Assembly: GCA_021292165.1 (NCBI GenBank)
Contig: CM037880.1
Location: 186,296,868 to 186,360,867, forward strand
Direction: 5' to 3'
DNA from: Shinisaurus crocodilurus
Lineage: Eukaryota; Chordata; Lepidosauria; Squamata; Shinisauridae
Length of the DNA: 64,000 nt
Positions 12,003-23,526 of the stretch are shown here, in pieces; position 1 is the stretch's first letter; each line of letters begins with the position of its first letter. Made by a program: the position numbers and the translations under genes. A model generated the notes under the pieces. That model saw only the letters and a program-made list of their open reading frames with translations, ran no database searches and had not been told where the DNA came from.

Positions 12003-14658
12003 CAGTGGGCCACATGCAGTCCCCACTGTCCCCCAAAAAGAAAAAAATACTAGGGAAAAAATGATGTCTGTAGTACTATTGTGCACAGATAAGGTCAAAT
12101 TTAGCTTGTTTGCAAGCTAAATTTGACCTTTTTGGTGCTCCATTGTTGCTGTACACAGGCTTTGTCTGCCAGATGATTGAACAAACCATGGTTTGTTTTC
12201 TCAATCTCTGAGTTGTTTGTTCTCTCCCCCCCACACACACACACCCTCCCTGTATCCTAAATCCTTTTGTAGTGCTATAGTATAGGCATGTACAGTAGCT
12301 TTTTTTTTTTTTTTTTTACTGCTTTTGTCTGCTGCCTCTGATGAGCAAGCCATGTTTTGGGTCCATGTAACAACCACCCATAAACAACCCAGATTTCACA
12401 ACCCTACAACAAAGCTTGGGTTCTCTTTCTGGGTTGTTTTTGGTAAACAAATAATCCAGGTTCATGCATCATGGCAACCCTGAATTCAACAACCCATAGC
12501 AATAGGTTAGTATTATATCCAAACCAGGCTAGTGTAACTCTTATTCTCCTTAACTTCTCTGTGGTGTCTGAAAGCATTGTCCTTCTGAACTGTCTAGAAG
12601 AATTTGGAACCTGGAACCTTCACCATAACTGCAACTCCTATTAAACTGGGTGAACTTAGAAGGTAGTATTCTGTGGCTTTTGTTTCACCTTTGAATTATA
12701 GGTGCTTCAGTGGTCTATCTTGTTACCAGTACTATACAATATTCTCACAGTGCCTCTCTTGAATAGATTAAGCATGGGAGTGCATTGTCATTAGTATATT
12801 GATGACGCTGAACCTTACCTTTGTTTTCAGTTAATGTGAATGTTCCTGTCTTAACCATGAGCTTCTGTTTGGACATAGTAATAGGCAAGATGAGGGCAGA
12901 CAAAGTGAAATTGCATCCATATAAGAGAACTGTTGGTGGTTGCAATCCCCCTGATGAGCTCAGGTTCATAGTAAGTCCTGGCTCTGCTAAGTGGGAATAC
13001 TACAAGGCTCTTACTGGTCTTTTTCTCTCCTGCCCCTGCATCCTATTAAGCCAGTCCTGCCATATCTTTCCTGGGTTCCACCCACCCAAAGCTTCTCTCT
13101 GTGCCCATGGAAGCCCTTCTTATCTGTCATTATAGCTAAATGAAACTTCCATGTTCAGAGGCAATATACCTCTAAATACTAGTAATCTATTTTGCTTTGC
13201 TGTGTGTCAGATTATAAAAAGCAAGCCTCTTAACAAACAGGCATCTATCTTTTTAGCCCATGAAACATAGAATTCTGAAAATGCATGTACTTTTGTCATT
13301 CTTAAAAATGTGGGCTGGATGGGCCAGAATTGTAAGGATGTGCAAAAGCTTTTGCACATCTTCCTAATAATAGGCTTCTATAAATATACTAGTTAAGATT
13401 CAGAGTACCCAAAATATATCTTAGCCCCATTGTGATTATTGAAAATAAGAGGGGATTTCAAGTCCCTTACTGCTCCTTCTGGAGTTAACAGTGGCATCAC
13501 TGAATGAATGCAATGGGAGGAATGGGGCAGGAGGCAGAAGATACAGTAAGATTAAGAAAGAGTGCACACGTATCAAATAGAAATGTGGGCTTTCCAGAAA
13601 CTTGTGAATTGGAAAATTTTCTTACGCTAATTGCATCTGGAAATTTTTCAGTCAGCATTGGAACATTTTCTCATGTCCTAGAGAGTGATCTAATGTAGCA
13701 TGTTTATTTTATTTGTATTATGTAAATGAAGCTTTAAAAAAAAGGATCCCACTTTAATTTCTTGTCCCAATACTGCACAAGTATTTGACCTGAAATATTT
13801 GAGAGAAGAAATTAAAGCATACTTAATGTGATTTAAATGCACTATTATGTAGACATTCTTATTGAAATAATTGTATAAATGTAAAGAGAATAAGCATGTG
13901 CTTCCCTTGCATTGTTTAAATTTAAGAAGAAAAATGGTACTGGAAACTGTTGACACATGAATAAATTTTAGCAACCCAAAGAACTGCATGATATGCTGAC
14001 AACCACTCATTTACAACTTTGAAACTGCCAGTCTTGCCTAATATTGTATTTGCAATTGGCATCCAGTCATTGTTACTAATGAACTTACATAGTGGAACAT
14101 TTTCCATAGAAAAATAAAGCACTGGAAAAATTTCCACCCCACATCACTGATTACCGTGATTTCAAGTATCCTAAGGAGTTAGATTTGCATTTGAAGTCAT
14201 TCTAGATTTCAAAACACCGTTTTATTCATTCATCTCTATAACTTTAAATGTGGTACCTAATAAACGAATGGCTTGTAGGACTGGATATAGATTCTACAAT
14301 TCCATTTTACTACCTCTGGCTGTAGCACAACTTGCTCAACTTCATATTCCCGTTCTTCAGGACTTTTGCCATTGAATATAGATGACTCGAACATTTTATT
14401 GGTTATGGAAACTCAAGTGTTTTTACAGATTGAACACACACTTGCTGGCCTAGTAAATATTATTGTAGTTCTTATGAGTTCATAATAAATTAACAACTTT
14501 TTATAGTGGTGATTACTATGGGTTGTTGTTAGTCCAAAGCACATTGCTGAATTTGTCCTGTACCTTTCTAGAAGGTAGAAGTTTCAAGTAGGCACATAAG
14601 ATCAAAAGGTAGAATTACCTTCTCCGAATCAGTTTACAGTAGCTTTTGATACCAATGG

Positions 14659-14784
14659 TGCAATCCTATGCTTGTTTAGACAGAAAAAAATTCTACAACT
14701 CCCAGTCTTCCCCATGCTGGCTGGGGAAGGCTGGAAGTTGTAGGAATTTTTTTCTGTCTAAACATGCATAGGATTGTGCCTTAA
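14659..14784. mobile_element. Fold-back MITE (GTGCAATCCTATGC ends)
   Basis: Two arms beginning GTGCAATCCTATGC and ending GCATAGGATTGTGCC face each other around ACTCCCAGTCTTCC...GGAAGGCTGGAAGT, a near-perfect hairpin. Relatives with the same arms are at 48957-49058, 49640-49752 and 51102-51209, and a single arm is near 23432-23465. Confidence 0.7.
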
Positions 14785-14825
14785 GAGACATTTTGAGCCT
14801 TAGACCTGTATTGTAACTTTCTAGT

Positions 14826-14935
14826 GCAATCTTCCCCAAAGTGGTGCTCTCCCATCCTTCCAGCCAGCATGGTCATGATGATTATAGTAGTTGTAGTCCA
14901 CAACATCTGGAGGGCACCATGTTGGGGAAGGCTGC
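14826..14935. mobile_element. Fold-back MITE (CTTCCCCAA ends)
   Basis: The ends CTTCCCCAAAGTGGTGCTCTC and GAGGGCACCATGTTGGGGAAG form a hairpin around the GCCAGCATGG centre. The same family is at 22035-22130, 39073-39160, 43617-43745 and 62803-62926. Confidence 0.7.
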
Positions 14936-14943
14936 TCTAGCTA

Positions 14944-15847
14944 AAGCTATGAATATTACTAAGCATGCTGAAACTGAACCCCAACAAGACCGAGGTACTT
15001 CTGGTGGGGGACAAGGGAAGGTTAGGGGATGTTGACCTGGTGCTGAATGGGGTACATCTACCCCTGAAGGACCAGGTCCGCAGCTTGGGGGTCATTCTAG
15101 ACTCCCAGCTGTCCATGGAGGCTCAGGTGGCAGCTGTGAGCCGGGCGGCGCTGTATCAACTCCATCTGATACGGCAGCTGCGCCCCTACCTTCCTAATCA
15201 CCTGCTCCCATCAGTGGTTCATGCCTTGGTCTCCTCTCGCCTAGACTACTGTAATGCGCTCTACGTGGGGTTACCCTTGAAGACGGTCCGGAAGCTTCAG
15301 CTGGTACAGAACGCGGCGGCTCGCCTGATTAAGGGCAGCCGCCGGCGTGATCACATCACGCCAGTGCTTAATGAGTTGCACTGGCTACCAGTTGCTTGCC
15401 GAGCCGAATTCAAGGTGTTGGTTTTGACCTTTAAAACCCTACACGGCTCCGGCCCAGCTTATCTCAAGGAGCGCCTCCAGCAACATCAAGTAGGCCGCTC
15501 AACAAGGTCTGCCACGGACGGCCTTCTTCTTATCCCATCAGCCAGAGCAGCCAGGCTGGTGGGGACTAGGAAGAGGGCCTTCTCTGTGGCGGCCCCCACA
15601 TTATGGAACTCCCTCCCTAGTGACCTTCGCCATGCCCCCTCCGTGATGAGCTTCCGCCGTGCATTAAAAACATGGCTGTTCAGGCGGGAATATGGGGTGG
15701 GTTAGGTTTTTAATGAGAATTTTTTATATTGTTTTAATTATTATGTTTTATTGTGTTTTATTGTATTTTAATTGTACATCGCCCAGGGTGGCCGGGTGGC
15801 CGGCCAGATGGGCGATTGATAAATATAATAAATAAATAAATAAATAA
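14944..15847 (+). mobile_element. L2-clade LINE, 5'-truncated, open reverse-transcriptase C-terminus
   Basis: This 0.9-kb fragment has a frame open from at least 14965 to 15705. It covers the C-terminal part of a non-LTR reverse transcriptase: LNPNKTEVLLVG, RSLGVILDSQLSM, LDYCNALYVGLP, VQNAAARLI, LHWLPV, FKTLHG and LWNSLPSDLR are the usual landmarks of L2/CR1-clade proteins. The catalytic YxDD part upstream is missing, so it is inactive. The 3' end has GGCCGGCCAGATGGGCGATT and an (AATA)n tail. A possible short duplication (AAGCATG) flanks it. The frame has no stop in 246 codons, which suggests a fairly recent insertion. Confidence 0.85.
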
Positions 15848-16522
15848 AAGCATGAGACTGCACTTCTTAATAGTAATTTAAACACAGACTGTTTCTGTAA
15901 GCAGAAGGTATGTTACATTTCTCCTCACACTTTGTTTCACTATTGAAGGGAGCTATAGCCTGCACCCTAGGGTAACTACAATTGATAGTCTGTGATCAAT
16001 CCCAGCATCAGTTGGTAACCCCTCAAAGTTCACATGCATGATTACCCTTAAGCTGATGCTTGCAGAACAAAAAGAAAATAAATTATTGGAATTAATATCA
16101 AGGGACAAGCTTAGATTGCTGAATGGACTAGGTGGGGAAAGCTGTTCCATGACAGTGGTGTGGAAAGTGCTTGACCAGTGTATGAGCACAAGGGGCTTAT
16201 GTACAACTCTGTCCACTTTCCATTAGTTTGTACCAAAGATAGGATCAAGGTCTTAATGGTTCAGCAACATTTCCACAGTCCTGGGAATTGTCTGACATGT
16301 CCTAGAAACGTTAATTTTTGCAGAGTTCTATTCATTTATTTATTTTCTACACCACCCAGTAGCTGAAGCACCCTGGGTGGTTACTTAATATCTAATATCT
16401 ATATTCCTTTGCTTTAACTATGCACTAGTTTCTAATCACGTATCTTGTATGTGCAAATTATGATGTTGCTTGTTTGGCTCCAATATTTTACACAATCATC
16501 TCCCATGAAATCTTGTTAACAG

Positions 16523-16660
16523 GAACCTCAAATGATTTCAAGTTTGGAATGTTTCCTGGTATCTCAAGTGATTTCAAGTTTGGATTGTTGCCAGGTACTT
16601 CAAATGATTTCAAGTATGGCTTGTTACCTGAATCATGGCCGAAAGAAAACTGGGAAAATG
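16523..16660 (+). CDS. ZBTB10: ZBTB10 exon with SNDFKFG-type repeats, GC donor
   Basis: This 46-codon exon is phase 1 on both sides and joins in frame to the previous exon (GCAG/GAACC makes Gly). It encodes three copies of a short repeat of the form (T/S)S(N/S)DFK(F/Y)G(M/L)(F/L)P, then [11 protein letters not shown], which is characteristic of ZBTB10. I recall mammalian ZBTB10 as having about four such repeats and a longer stretch before them, so this lineage, or this splice form, may be shorter. The acceptor is TTGTTAACAG. The donor is AATG/GCAAGT, a GC donor. The nearby GT two codons on would give phase 2 and an immediate stop with the next exon, so the GC site is preferred. An additional exon in the 11.6-kb upstream intron cannot be excluded. 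Confidence 0.92.
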
Positions 16661-16866
16661 GCAAGTAAAATTAAGTATTGATGAATGCCTTTGTTCATAC
16701 TTGTGTCTTCTGACTTTTTATCTTCAGCAAGAATAATAACTCTCTTCCTATTATAGATCGATGGAGAGGTATAACTTTGTGTTAACTTATTTGCTTGTAG
16801 ATCAACTGTACTTCAGCTCGTACAAAAATGTATTAAATAAATAAATAAACTGTAGTTGGCTTAGGG

Positions 16867-17787
16867 CAGTGATGGCGAACCTTTTTGAGCCCGAGTGCCC
16901 AAGCTGCAACACAAAACCAACTTATTTATTTCAAAGTGCCAACACTGCAATTAAACCTGAATACCGAGGGTTTAGTTTTAGAAAAACAACTCATACAGTT
17001 GTCCGAACTAATTAACATCTTTTGTCTTAAAAGAAAAACACAATAACAGAGCTTTCAATGATACAAACAGTTTTTTGTTGAAAAAAAAATCAACTCAAAA
17101 AATTATTATAGTACTACATTGTACACATAGCCTGAAGGGAATTTATACAAACTTTTTAAATAATTAGGCACATGTATTTTTGGATATGGGATTCTCAACT
17201 TGTAATATGATTATATGCCAGACTGAAATTGTATGGGGCAAGCTTTACCCCGGGTCCTTTCCCTGCTTCTACAGGTGTCGGATTAGTAAAAGTAAAAGTC
17301 AACCTGTACTAGGATGAGCAAGATAAACAAGAAAACTAAACGTGCTTAACACATTTTAAACACTTTATGTCTTGGACTGCAAACACTGCATTAGGTAAAA
17401 GTTTGCATTGGGCATGCTTTTGCACAATTAATGTGATTTTTGCTATTGTATGCATGCTGATAATTTGTCAAACCTTGGCTCATACTCCATTAGTTTGAGA
17501 GCAACACATGCAGCACTCAGGTCAACTGTTAGGGCTTTACATCCAAGCCATGGTCTGTGCATCATTCTTCAAAATGTTTTAAATGTGATAACAATGTAGA
17601 AAAGAATTCTGTAACAGGAATTCTAGAATAAAATCATTCTGTTCCACACTGTGAGAAAGAACAAGATCATTAGTGTTTTGCAGAAGGGGACAGTCTTTTT
17701 GCGATCTGGTGACCAATGGCTCGAGTGCCCACAGAGAGGTCCCTGCGTGCCAGCTGTGGCACCCGTGCCATAGGTTCGCCATCACTG
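16867..17787. mobile_element. hAT-type non-autonomous element with perfect 8-bp TSD
   Basis: The terminal inverted repeats CAGTGATGGCGAACC and GGTTCGCCATCACTG are exact over 15 bases. They are flanked on both sides by GCTTAGGG (16859-16866 and 17788-17795). An 8-bp duplication with CA..TG ends is diagnostic of hAT transposition. The 921-bp body has no usable transposase frame, so it must have been moved by another copy. It resembles Charlie-type hATs. Confidence 0.9.
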
Positions 17788-18093
17788 GCTTAGGGTGTTT
17801 AAACATGAGCTTTAATATTTTAAGATATCCTCAAAATATTGTCATAGATCAAAATAATATCAAAATATTGTCATAGATGGTTTTTGTTGTACTGATTTTA
17901 TTTGTGATAGCTTTAATAGTATGTTACCTTTCCTGAGCTTTTATGAAGAGAGCACATTGTAAGTCTGAATAGAGGTTGGCCCTCTAAATCTCAAGTACCG
18001 GTATTCATTTGTCCTGCTGCAGTACACTGTTTTATCAATAAACACAGATTCTTGAAACCTTGGAAAATACACAGAAGGATATCTGCAACATTT

Positions 18094-18655
18094 CTTATTA
18101 CTTATTTTATTTTATTTAATACATTTTTATACCGCCCAATAGCCGAAGCTTTCTGGGCGGTTTACAACAGTTAAAACCATAAAATACAATATAAAATAAA
18201 TATAAAATTTAAAACCACAGATTAAAAACACACAGCAGAGCTAGCAGCAGCAGTTACAATAACGGAGTTAAAAACAACTACAAGATTAAAATGATTAAGA
18301 TGATTAAAATGATTAAAATTCCTGGGAGAATAGAAAGGTCTTCACCTGGCGCCGGAAAGAATACAAGGTAGGCGCCAGGCGAACCTCTTTGGGGAGCTCA
18401 TTCCATAACCAGGGTGCCATAGCAGAAAAGGCCCTCCTCCTAGTAGCCACCTGCCTCACTTCCTTTGGCAGGGGTCTCGGAGAAGGACTGCTGATGCAGA
18501 TCTTAAGTGTTCCGGGCAGGTACATATGGGAGGAGACGATCCTTCAGATACCCTGGCCCCAAGCCGTTTAGGGCTTTGAATGTTAGTACCAGCACTTTGA
18601 ATCGGGCCCGGAAACAGACTGGCAGCCAGTGCATTTCTTCTTGCTATATCAAGCA
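18094..18655 (-). repeat. L2/CR1-clade LINE 3' fragment
   Basis: On the minus strand it encodes broken pieces of the LINE C-terminus (LHWLPV-like start near 18640, RRAFSAMAPWLWNELPKEVR, SFRRQVKTFLF). It ends AACCGCCCAGAAAGCTTCGG and a (AATAAA)n tail. It is a different subfamily from the element at 14944. The GGGCGGTATAAAAATG tail block recurs at 32255-32330, 40575-40697 and 56808-56910. Confidence 0.75.
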
Positions 18656-19128
18656 CCTCTGGGAAATACTTGGTTGAATTGTATACTGCAGAGTTATGGA
18701 CAATAAGAAACTAGAAGGCCTTTCTTAAATCAGTGACCCAGTTTGCACAACACAGTGGCAGTTCCTTTGTTTAAGTGTGAGCTGCATGTTGTTTCAGTTT
18801 TTAATTAACAACCCAGGAATACCCCATGGGCAATTGTTGGGTTAACTGCATTGTTTACCTCATAAACAGCCCAGAGTTCCAGGATTGCAGGTCACGAATC
18901 AACCCAAAGTGTTTATTAGTAGTCCCTTATGTACAAAATATACCTTTAATAAATTGTTTAATAAAGTTAATCTTGCCTCTAGTATTGCCATCTCGTGCCT
19001 AAGCCTCTTACACCAGCTACTAGGAGGTTTTAAAGTATTTTAAGAGAATTGGTGGCAGCGGGAAGGGGTCAACTTGTGGAACTCTTGTGTTATAGTGGCA
19101 GGGTTTCTTATGTGCTGAAATATAAGTA

Positions 19129-19389
19129 CAGTGATACCTTGGATTGCAAGTAACTTGGTCTGAGAGCGTTTTGCAAGACAAGCAATTTTTAAAAAAATAA
19201 ATTTTGACTTGATAAACAAGTGACATCTTGCAATACAAGGTAGGGATGTAACCGCTCGTCCTCGAGCAGGCGTGGCAGGCCGAAATCGACCCTGCTCACG
19301 CCCGCCAGAGACTCGCTTTGATATAAGAATGTTTTGGATTACAAGCATGGTTCCGGAACGAATTATGCTTGCAATCCAAGGTATTACTG
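19129..19389 (-). mobile_element. Mariner-like fold-back MITE, GC-rich-core subfamily
   Basis: TA-flanked, with ends CAGTGATACCTTGGATTGC and GCAATCCAAGGTATTACTG. Orientation is set by the core. The interior carries a CpG-rich block (GATGTAACCGCTCG to CCCGCCAGAGACTCG) absent from the copies at 5894 and 46729. It lies in the ZBTB10 intron with the GC donor. Confidence 0.75.
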
Positions 19390-19726
19390 TATTTGCTATA
19401 AATAAGAAGCCCCATAAGTGGGATTGCCCAGTAAAGGAGCAGTTCCACCATAGGTGGTCCAGTGCTGGTGAGAGGAAATCCCCTGTATTGAAAGCAAAAA
19501 TGACAAGTGTGCAGGAAGCAGCACACTCATTGCTTCACTCACCCCCAGCAATTCTGTTATTTAACCCAGGAATTGCTGCCATGATATGTGAACCAGATTG
19601 GAGGTTGCTTTCCTTATGGTAGGGAAACATCCGGTACGTGGGTTTCCCCAACCAATCTGCAGCCTCACCTCTTGCCCCGCACACCATGCAGCAGCTAGGC
19701 TTTTTAAAGCCTTCATTAGTGAGTGG

Positions 19727-19750
19727 TGTGTGTGTGTGTGTGTGTGTGTA
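19727..19750. repeat. (GT)n microsatellite
   Basis: About a dozen GT units. Confidence 0.9.
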
Positions 19751-20588
19751 TGACATTTGTGTGTATGTAGGTGGTGGCGGCGGCTCTAGCCCACTTTTGG
19801 CTCCAGTTCCACCCACCAGGGAATGCTGAAAAAAGAATCCCCAGCCCTTCCTTATGGCACTTACAAATCCTTGCATAAAGATTTGGTAGGCTTAAGCAAT
19901 GTGAAAAATCCATTTTGGAAGTGTTTGATTCTCCCCCCACCCCATTTGGGCCAGTTAAATGTAGTAATGAAAATGTAGTAATGCCACTTCCATGGTCTAC
20001 ACCAGGGGTGGGCAGACTTTAGGTTTGGTGGCTCTACTTTGTTTTGTTAGTTAGAACCTTGAGATCCAAAGTCAGATGCATATTGGTTCAGGGGTGCTTC
20101 TGTACACTTAGAATTAAGGATCAGGGAGCCTCTGAGCACGTGCTCAGCCCAATAACTTATTTTCATTACCAGAACTGAGCTCACAATCCTTTAGCACACA
20201 AAAATACATGCCTGGTTTTCCCTCAAGTTTTCTTTGTTAGAGAACCCAAATTTAGGGAAGAGAAGGAGTCTTTTAGCTGTTGCTATTGGTAAACCATTGC
20301 GTGCCAGAAACCTTTACCAATCTACCAATAAATCGCAATCTACCTTCTGCCCTCCAAGGTCTACACTACTCAGGTAGTCCCTACCTCTTTTTCAGAATTG
20401 AAAGTGAAGGAACATAAAAGAAAATAAATAGGCTGGGTGTAAGTAAAGGCAATGTGCTCCTTTTATGGATATTCCAAAAGATTAGCTCTGTACTGAGCAG
20501 GGAAAATGTAATATTTATATGAATAGCAAAAATATTTTGGAAAATATGCTGTGTCAGCTTATTAAACTGGTTGTCTTTGGATTTTTAG

Positions 20589-20761
20589 GTGACTCTTCTT
20601 TAATCATGAACAAACTGAAGTGTCCACACTGTAACTACGTAGCCAAATACAGAAGAACACTAAAGAGACATTTGCTCATTCATACGGGAGTGAGATCGTT
20701 TAGCTGTGACATTTGTGGAAAGCTGTTTACTCGTAGAGAGCATGTAAAGAGACATTCCTTG
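20589..20761 (+). CDS. ZBTB10: ZBTB10 exon: first two C2H2 zinc fingers
   Basis: This exon has 173 bases and begins after GGATTTTTAG. It enters in phase 1 and leaves in phase 0. After DSSLIMNK it encodes finger 1, CPHC-x12-HLLIH, a TGEKP-like linker (TGVRSF), and finger 2, CDIC-x12-HSLVH. The last two residues of finger 2, including its final zinc-binding histidine, come from the next exon. The donor is TTG/GTATGT. Both fingers keep all four zinc ligands once the exons are joined. The frame also runs on into the intron ([10 protein letters not shown], then stop), so an unspliced transcript would lose the rest of the protein. Confidence 0.96.
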
Positions 20762-21706
20762 GTATGTAACATTTTTAATTACTATAGTGTTCAGTAGAAG
20801 AGAACTTGGTATATGATGGATAGTAAATTATCCTTGTATGCCAACTTTCAATCTGGAACATGATTAAGTTGCAAACTGATGTCAAATTTGTGCACAATTA
20901 CAACTTTCATTTTTAAAGACACTTGAAAGACAGTTTCTTACTTCAAGCTTGTCTGTGACAATCTTTGGGGCTTCATTACAGCATTGGACAAGGAGTTTGA
21001 GAACTGTATTTAATAATAGAAGGAATCTTGAATGAATATTCAGACAGGTTTATTTGCAATGCGATCCTATATATATCTATTCAGAAGTCCATTAGGTTCA
21101 GTGGGGCTTACTCCCAGGTAAGTGTGTGTAGGACTGCAGCCTCAATAATTTGTAGTATATTGTGAAGGCCTCCACACAAATTATTGTGCCACCTTAATAA
21201 TAGCACTTTGAATTAACTGGGTACTTGATATAAGAGCTACATTTCCTAGAAGGACAGGTTTCTAAAACTGGACACTTGCTTTTCATGGAAAGTGATGGCT
21301 TGATGAATAGGGGCTGCAATTCTTGGCAACACCTTGATCCATTTAGCTTACTATAAATTCAAAACAGGTATGTGCAAAATTCCACGCAGAGAGTTTTCTG
21401 TGACTTGCAGTATGTATGTTAGAATCCTGGCTTTTCGAAAAATGTTTCTAGATCTTATGGTTTCAGAGAGATTTGAAAATAGGCCCCAAATGTGAATGGC
21501 CTAGAAAACAGTAGGCAATTAATTTTCTAATTTGTTAGCTTGCACAGCCTTATGATTTTGAAGATACGTACTTCAAATAAGAATATTAGAGAGCTGAAAC
21601 ATGTCCCTGTTATATCTCAGTGTTGGCAGTGGTCATGAAAACAGTAGGCCGATTATTCTTTAAACACATCTAAAATGTCTGAGGGATTCTAGTTCACAAT
21701 GCATAA

Positions 21707-21935
21707 GATTATAAGAAGAGCTGTGCTGAATCTGACCAAAGGTATATCTAGTCCAGCATTCTGCTTGCACAGTGACCAACCAGATGCCTCTTACAAGCCC
21801 ACAAGTAAGACCTGAATGCAATAGCATCCTGCAACTCATGTTACCCTAGCAACTGGTATACAGAGGCAGACTGCCTCTGATATTGGAGGCAATATATAGC
21901 CATCACGACTAGTAACCATTGATAGCTTTATCCTC
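21707..21935 (-). repeat. CR1-type LINE 3' tail
   Basis: In minus orientation it carries GGCTACTAGTCGTGATGGC, GCCTCTGTATACCAGTTGCT and CAGCACAGCTCTTCTTATAA, the end of the same family as 8700-9290. Confidence 0.65.
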
Positions 21936-22786
21936 CATTTATTGATGTGATCTCCAGTGCTGAAAACATAATCCTATATTATGAGAGTTCAATAAGCACT
22001 TCTCGTGCCTAACATCTCGGTCTGTCCAAGACGGTGTTCCCCAACCTGGCTCCAATATCGCTGTTCTGGCTGAGGATGATGGAACTTGTAGTTTAGCACA
22101 TCTGGAGGGCACCAGGTTGTGGAAGACCAGTCTTAAGAGAAACTTCAACTAATGGTATCTCATACTCCCCCCCCCCCACTAGTATACTATTAGGAGAAGG
22201 GCAGATGATTGCTTTGGCTTTGCTTTCTGGACATGTGGTCAGAGGTGATGAAGGTGTGCTGACCTGCTCTGTCTCTGTACCCAGTGTGCATAGAGACAAG
22301 CCAGTGCATCTCGGCTGTCGCCCTACAGCTCAGAGCCAGCAAGGAGAGCTGGGGTTTTTTGGCTTGACACTTGCACCTGGCAAGTACAGAACGCAGGCTT
22401 CTTCCCAACTTTATGGCAGGGTTTCATTCCTTTCTTCGGCTCCAGGTTTGGGAGACAGCCTTGGGCTTATGTCACTTGCCAGAGGCTGGCTAAGCAGTTG
22501 CTGTGGCAAGTAAGATTATCATGCCATCAGTAACCCTACTATTGGCTGCTATTGTCTGTAATAAAATTGGGTTGGATCCAGGCAAAGTTGAACTGAGATC
22601 CCTTTGATTTCAATGGGGACTAAATTCAGCTTATTTAATTTACACAAACACCATAACGTCGGCTATGGGGCGGTATATAAATGAAATAAATGAAATGAAA
22701 TGAAATTTAGATCCAACCCCCTGTGTTTTATTAGTTACCCTTGTATTTTCAAAACGTTGCTTGCTGGGTTTGACATGGCTTTAAAT

Positions 22787-23157
22787 TGGGGGTGTTGAAC
22801 CTTTTTCAGCCCGAGGGCCAAATTCAATTTCAAAGAAGCTCTCAGGTGCCACATTCCAATGATGGGCAGCATCCAAGGCAAAATGGGTGGGGCCAAAGAG
22901 AAAAGGGGTGTGGCAAAATAGCATATTTCAGCATAAAGCTCTTACTGCCAGTAACAAAGCCTTAGATGAGAGGCATTTCAACCTTTCAGAATGGGAAAAT
23001 AACACACAAAAGCTAGGAAACGACCAAACAACTGGTTGGTGGGTAAAGGGGGTGGGGCCCGGGGAAGGGGGAACGGGCAACTGAAAAACCCTAGAGAGCC
23101 AGGTTGAGACCCCAGGCAGCTGGATTTGGCCCACACGACTGAAGCTCAACACCCCTG
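22787..23157. mobile_element. hAT-type element with 8-bp TSD (one mismatch)
   Basis: The left end TGGGGGTGTTGAACCTTTTT and the right end GAAGCTCAACACCCCTG are inverted partners. They are flanked by CTTTAAAT and CTCTAAAT, an 8-bp duplication with one change. The 371-bp body is non-coding. A second copy without resolved ends is at about 40815-41090. The inner sequence CAGCCCGAGGGCC relates it to the 921-bp hAT at 16867. Confidence 0.75.
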
Positions 23158-23526
23158 CTCTAAATCATGGTCCAAGGATACCATATAGCTCAACATATAT
23201 TAAGAACATCTGTTCCAAATAAGGGATTAAAAAAAACCGTTTGTTTCTCAAAGCAAGAACCTAGTAAAACAATACAATATTTGTGCATTTCTGGCCCTTT
23301 GTTAAACGCAGCATTCTGGATTGGACACAGTAATTCCAGTTCTGTGCCTTCAAAGAGTTAATACAAAATCTTAACTTTGTGCATAACTATGTTTTGGATT
23401 AATAGCAGTTGTTAAAGCAAATTTATTGAAGGTGCAATCCTATGCATGTTTAGAAAGAAAGAAAAAACGTACAAAGTGGTTTAGATGAAACATACGGACT
23501 TATTGACACTATCTCCTTTTGTGCAG

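Larger units (their letters stand above)
4928..14650. other. ZBTB10 intron, left part
   Basis: Apart from the MITE at 5894, the SINE pieces and the LINE fragment listed, I see no coding sequence here. Open frames such as 6555-6965 and 12821-13135 have no family signature. A perfect hairpin at 12091-12130 and a 24-bp palindrome at 13337-13360 are treated as findings. Confidence 0.6.
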
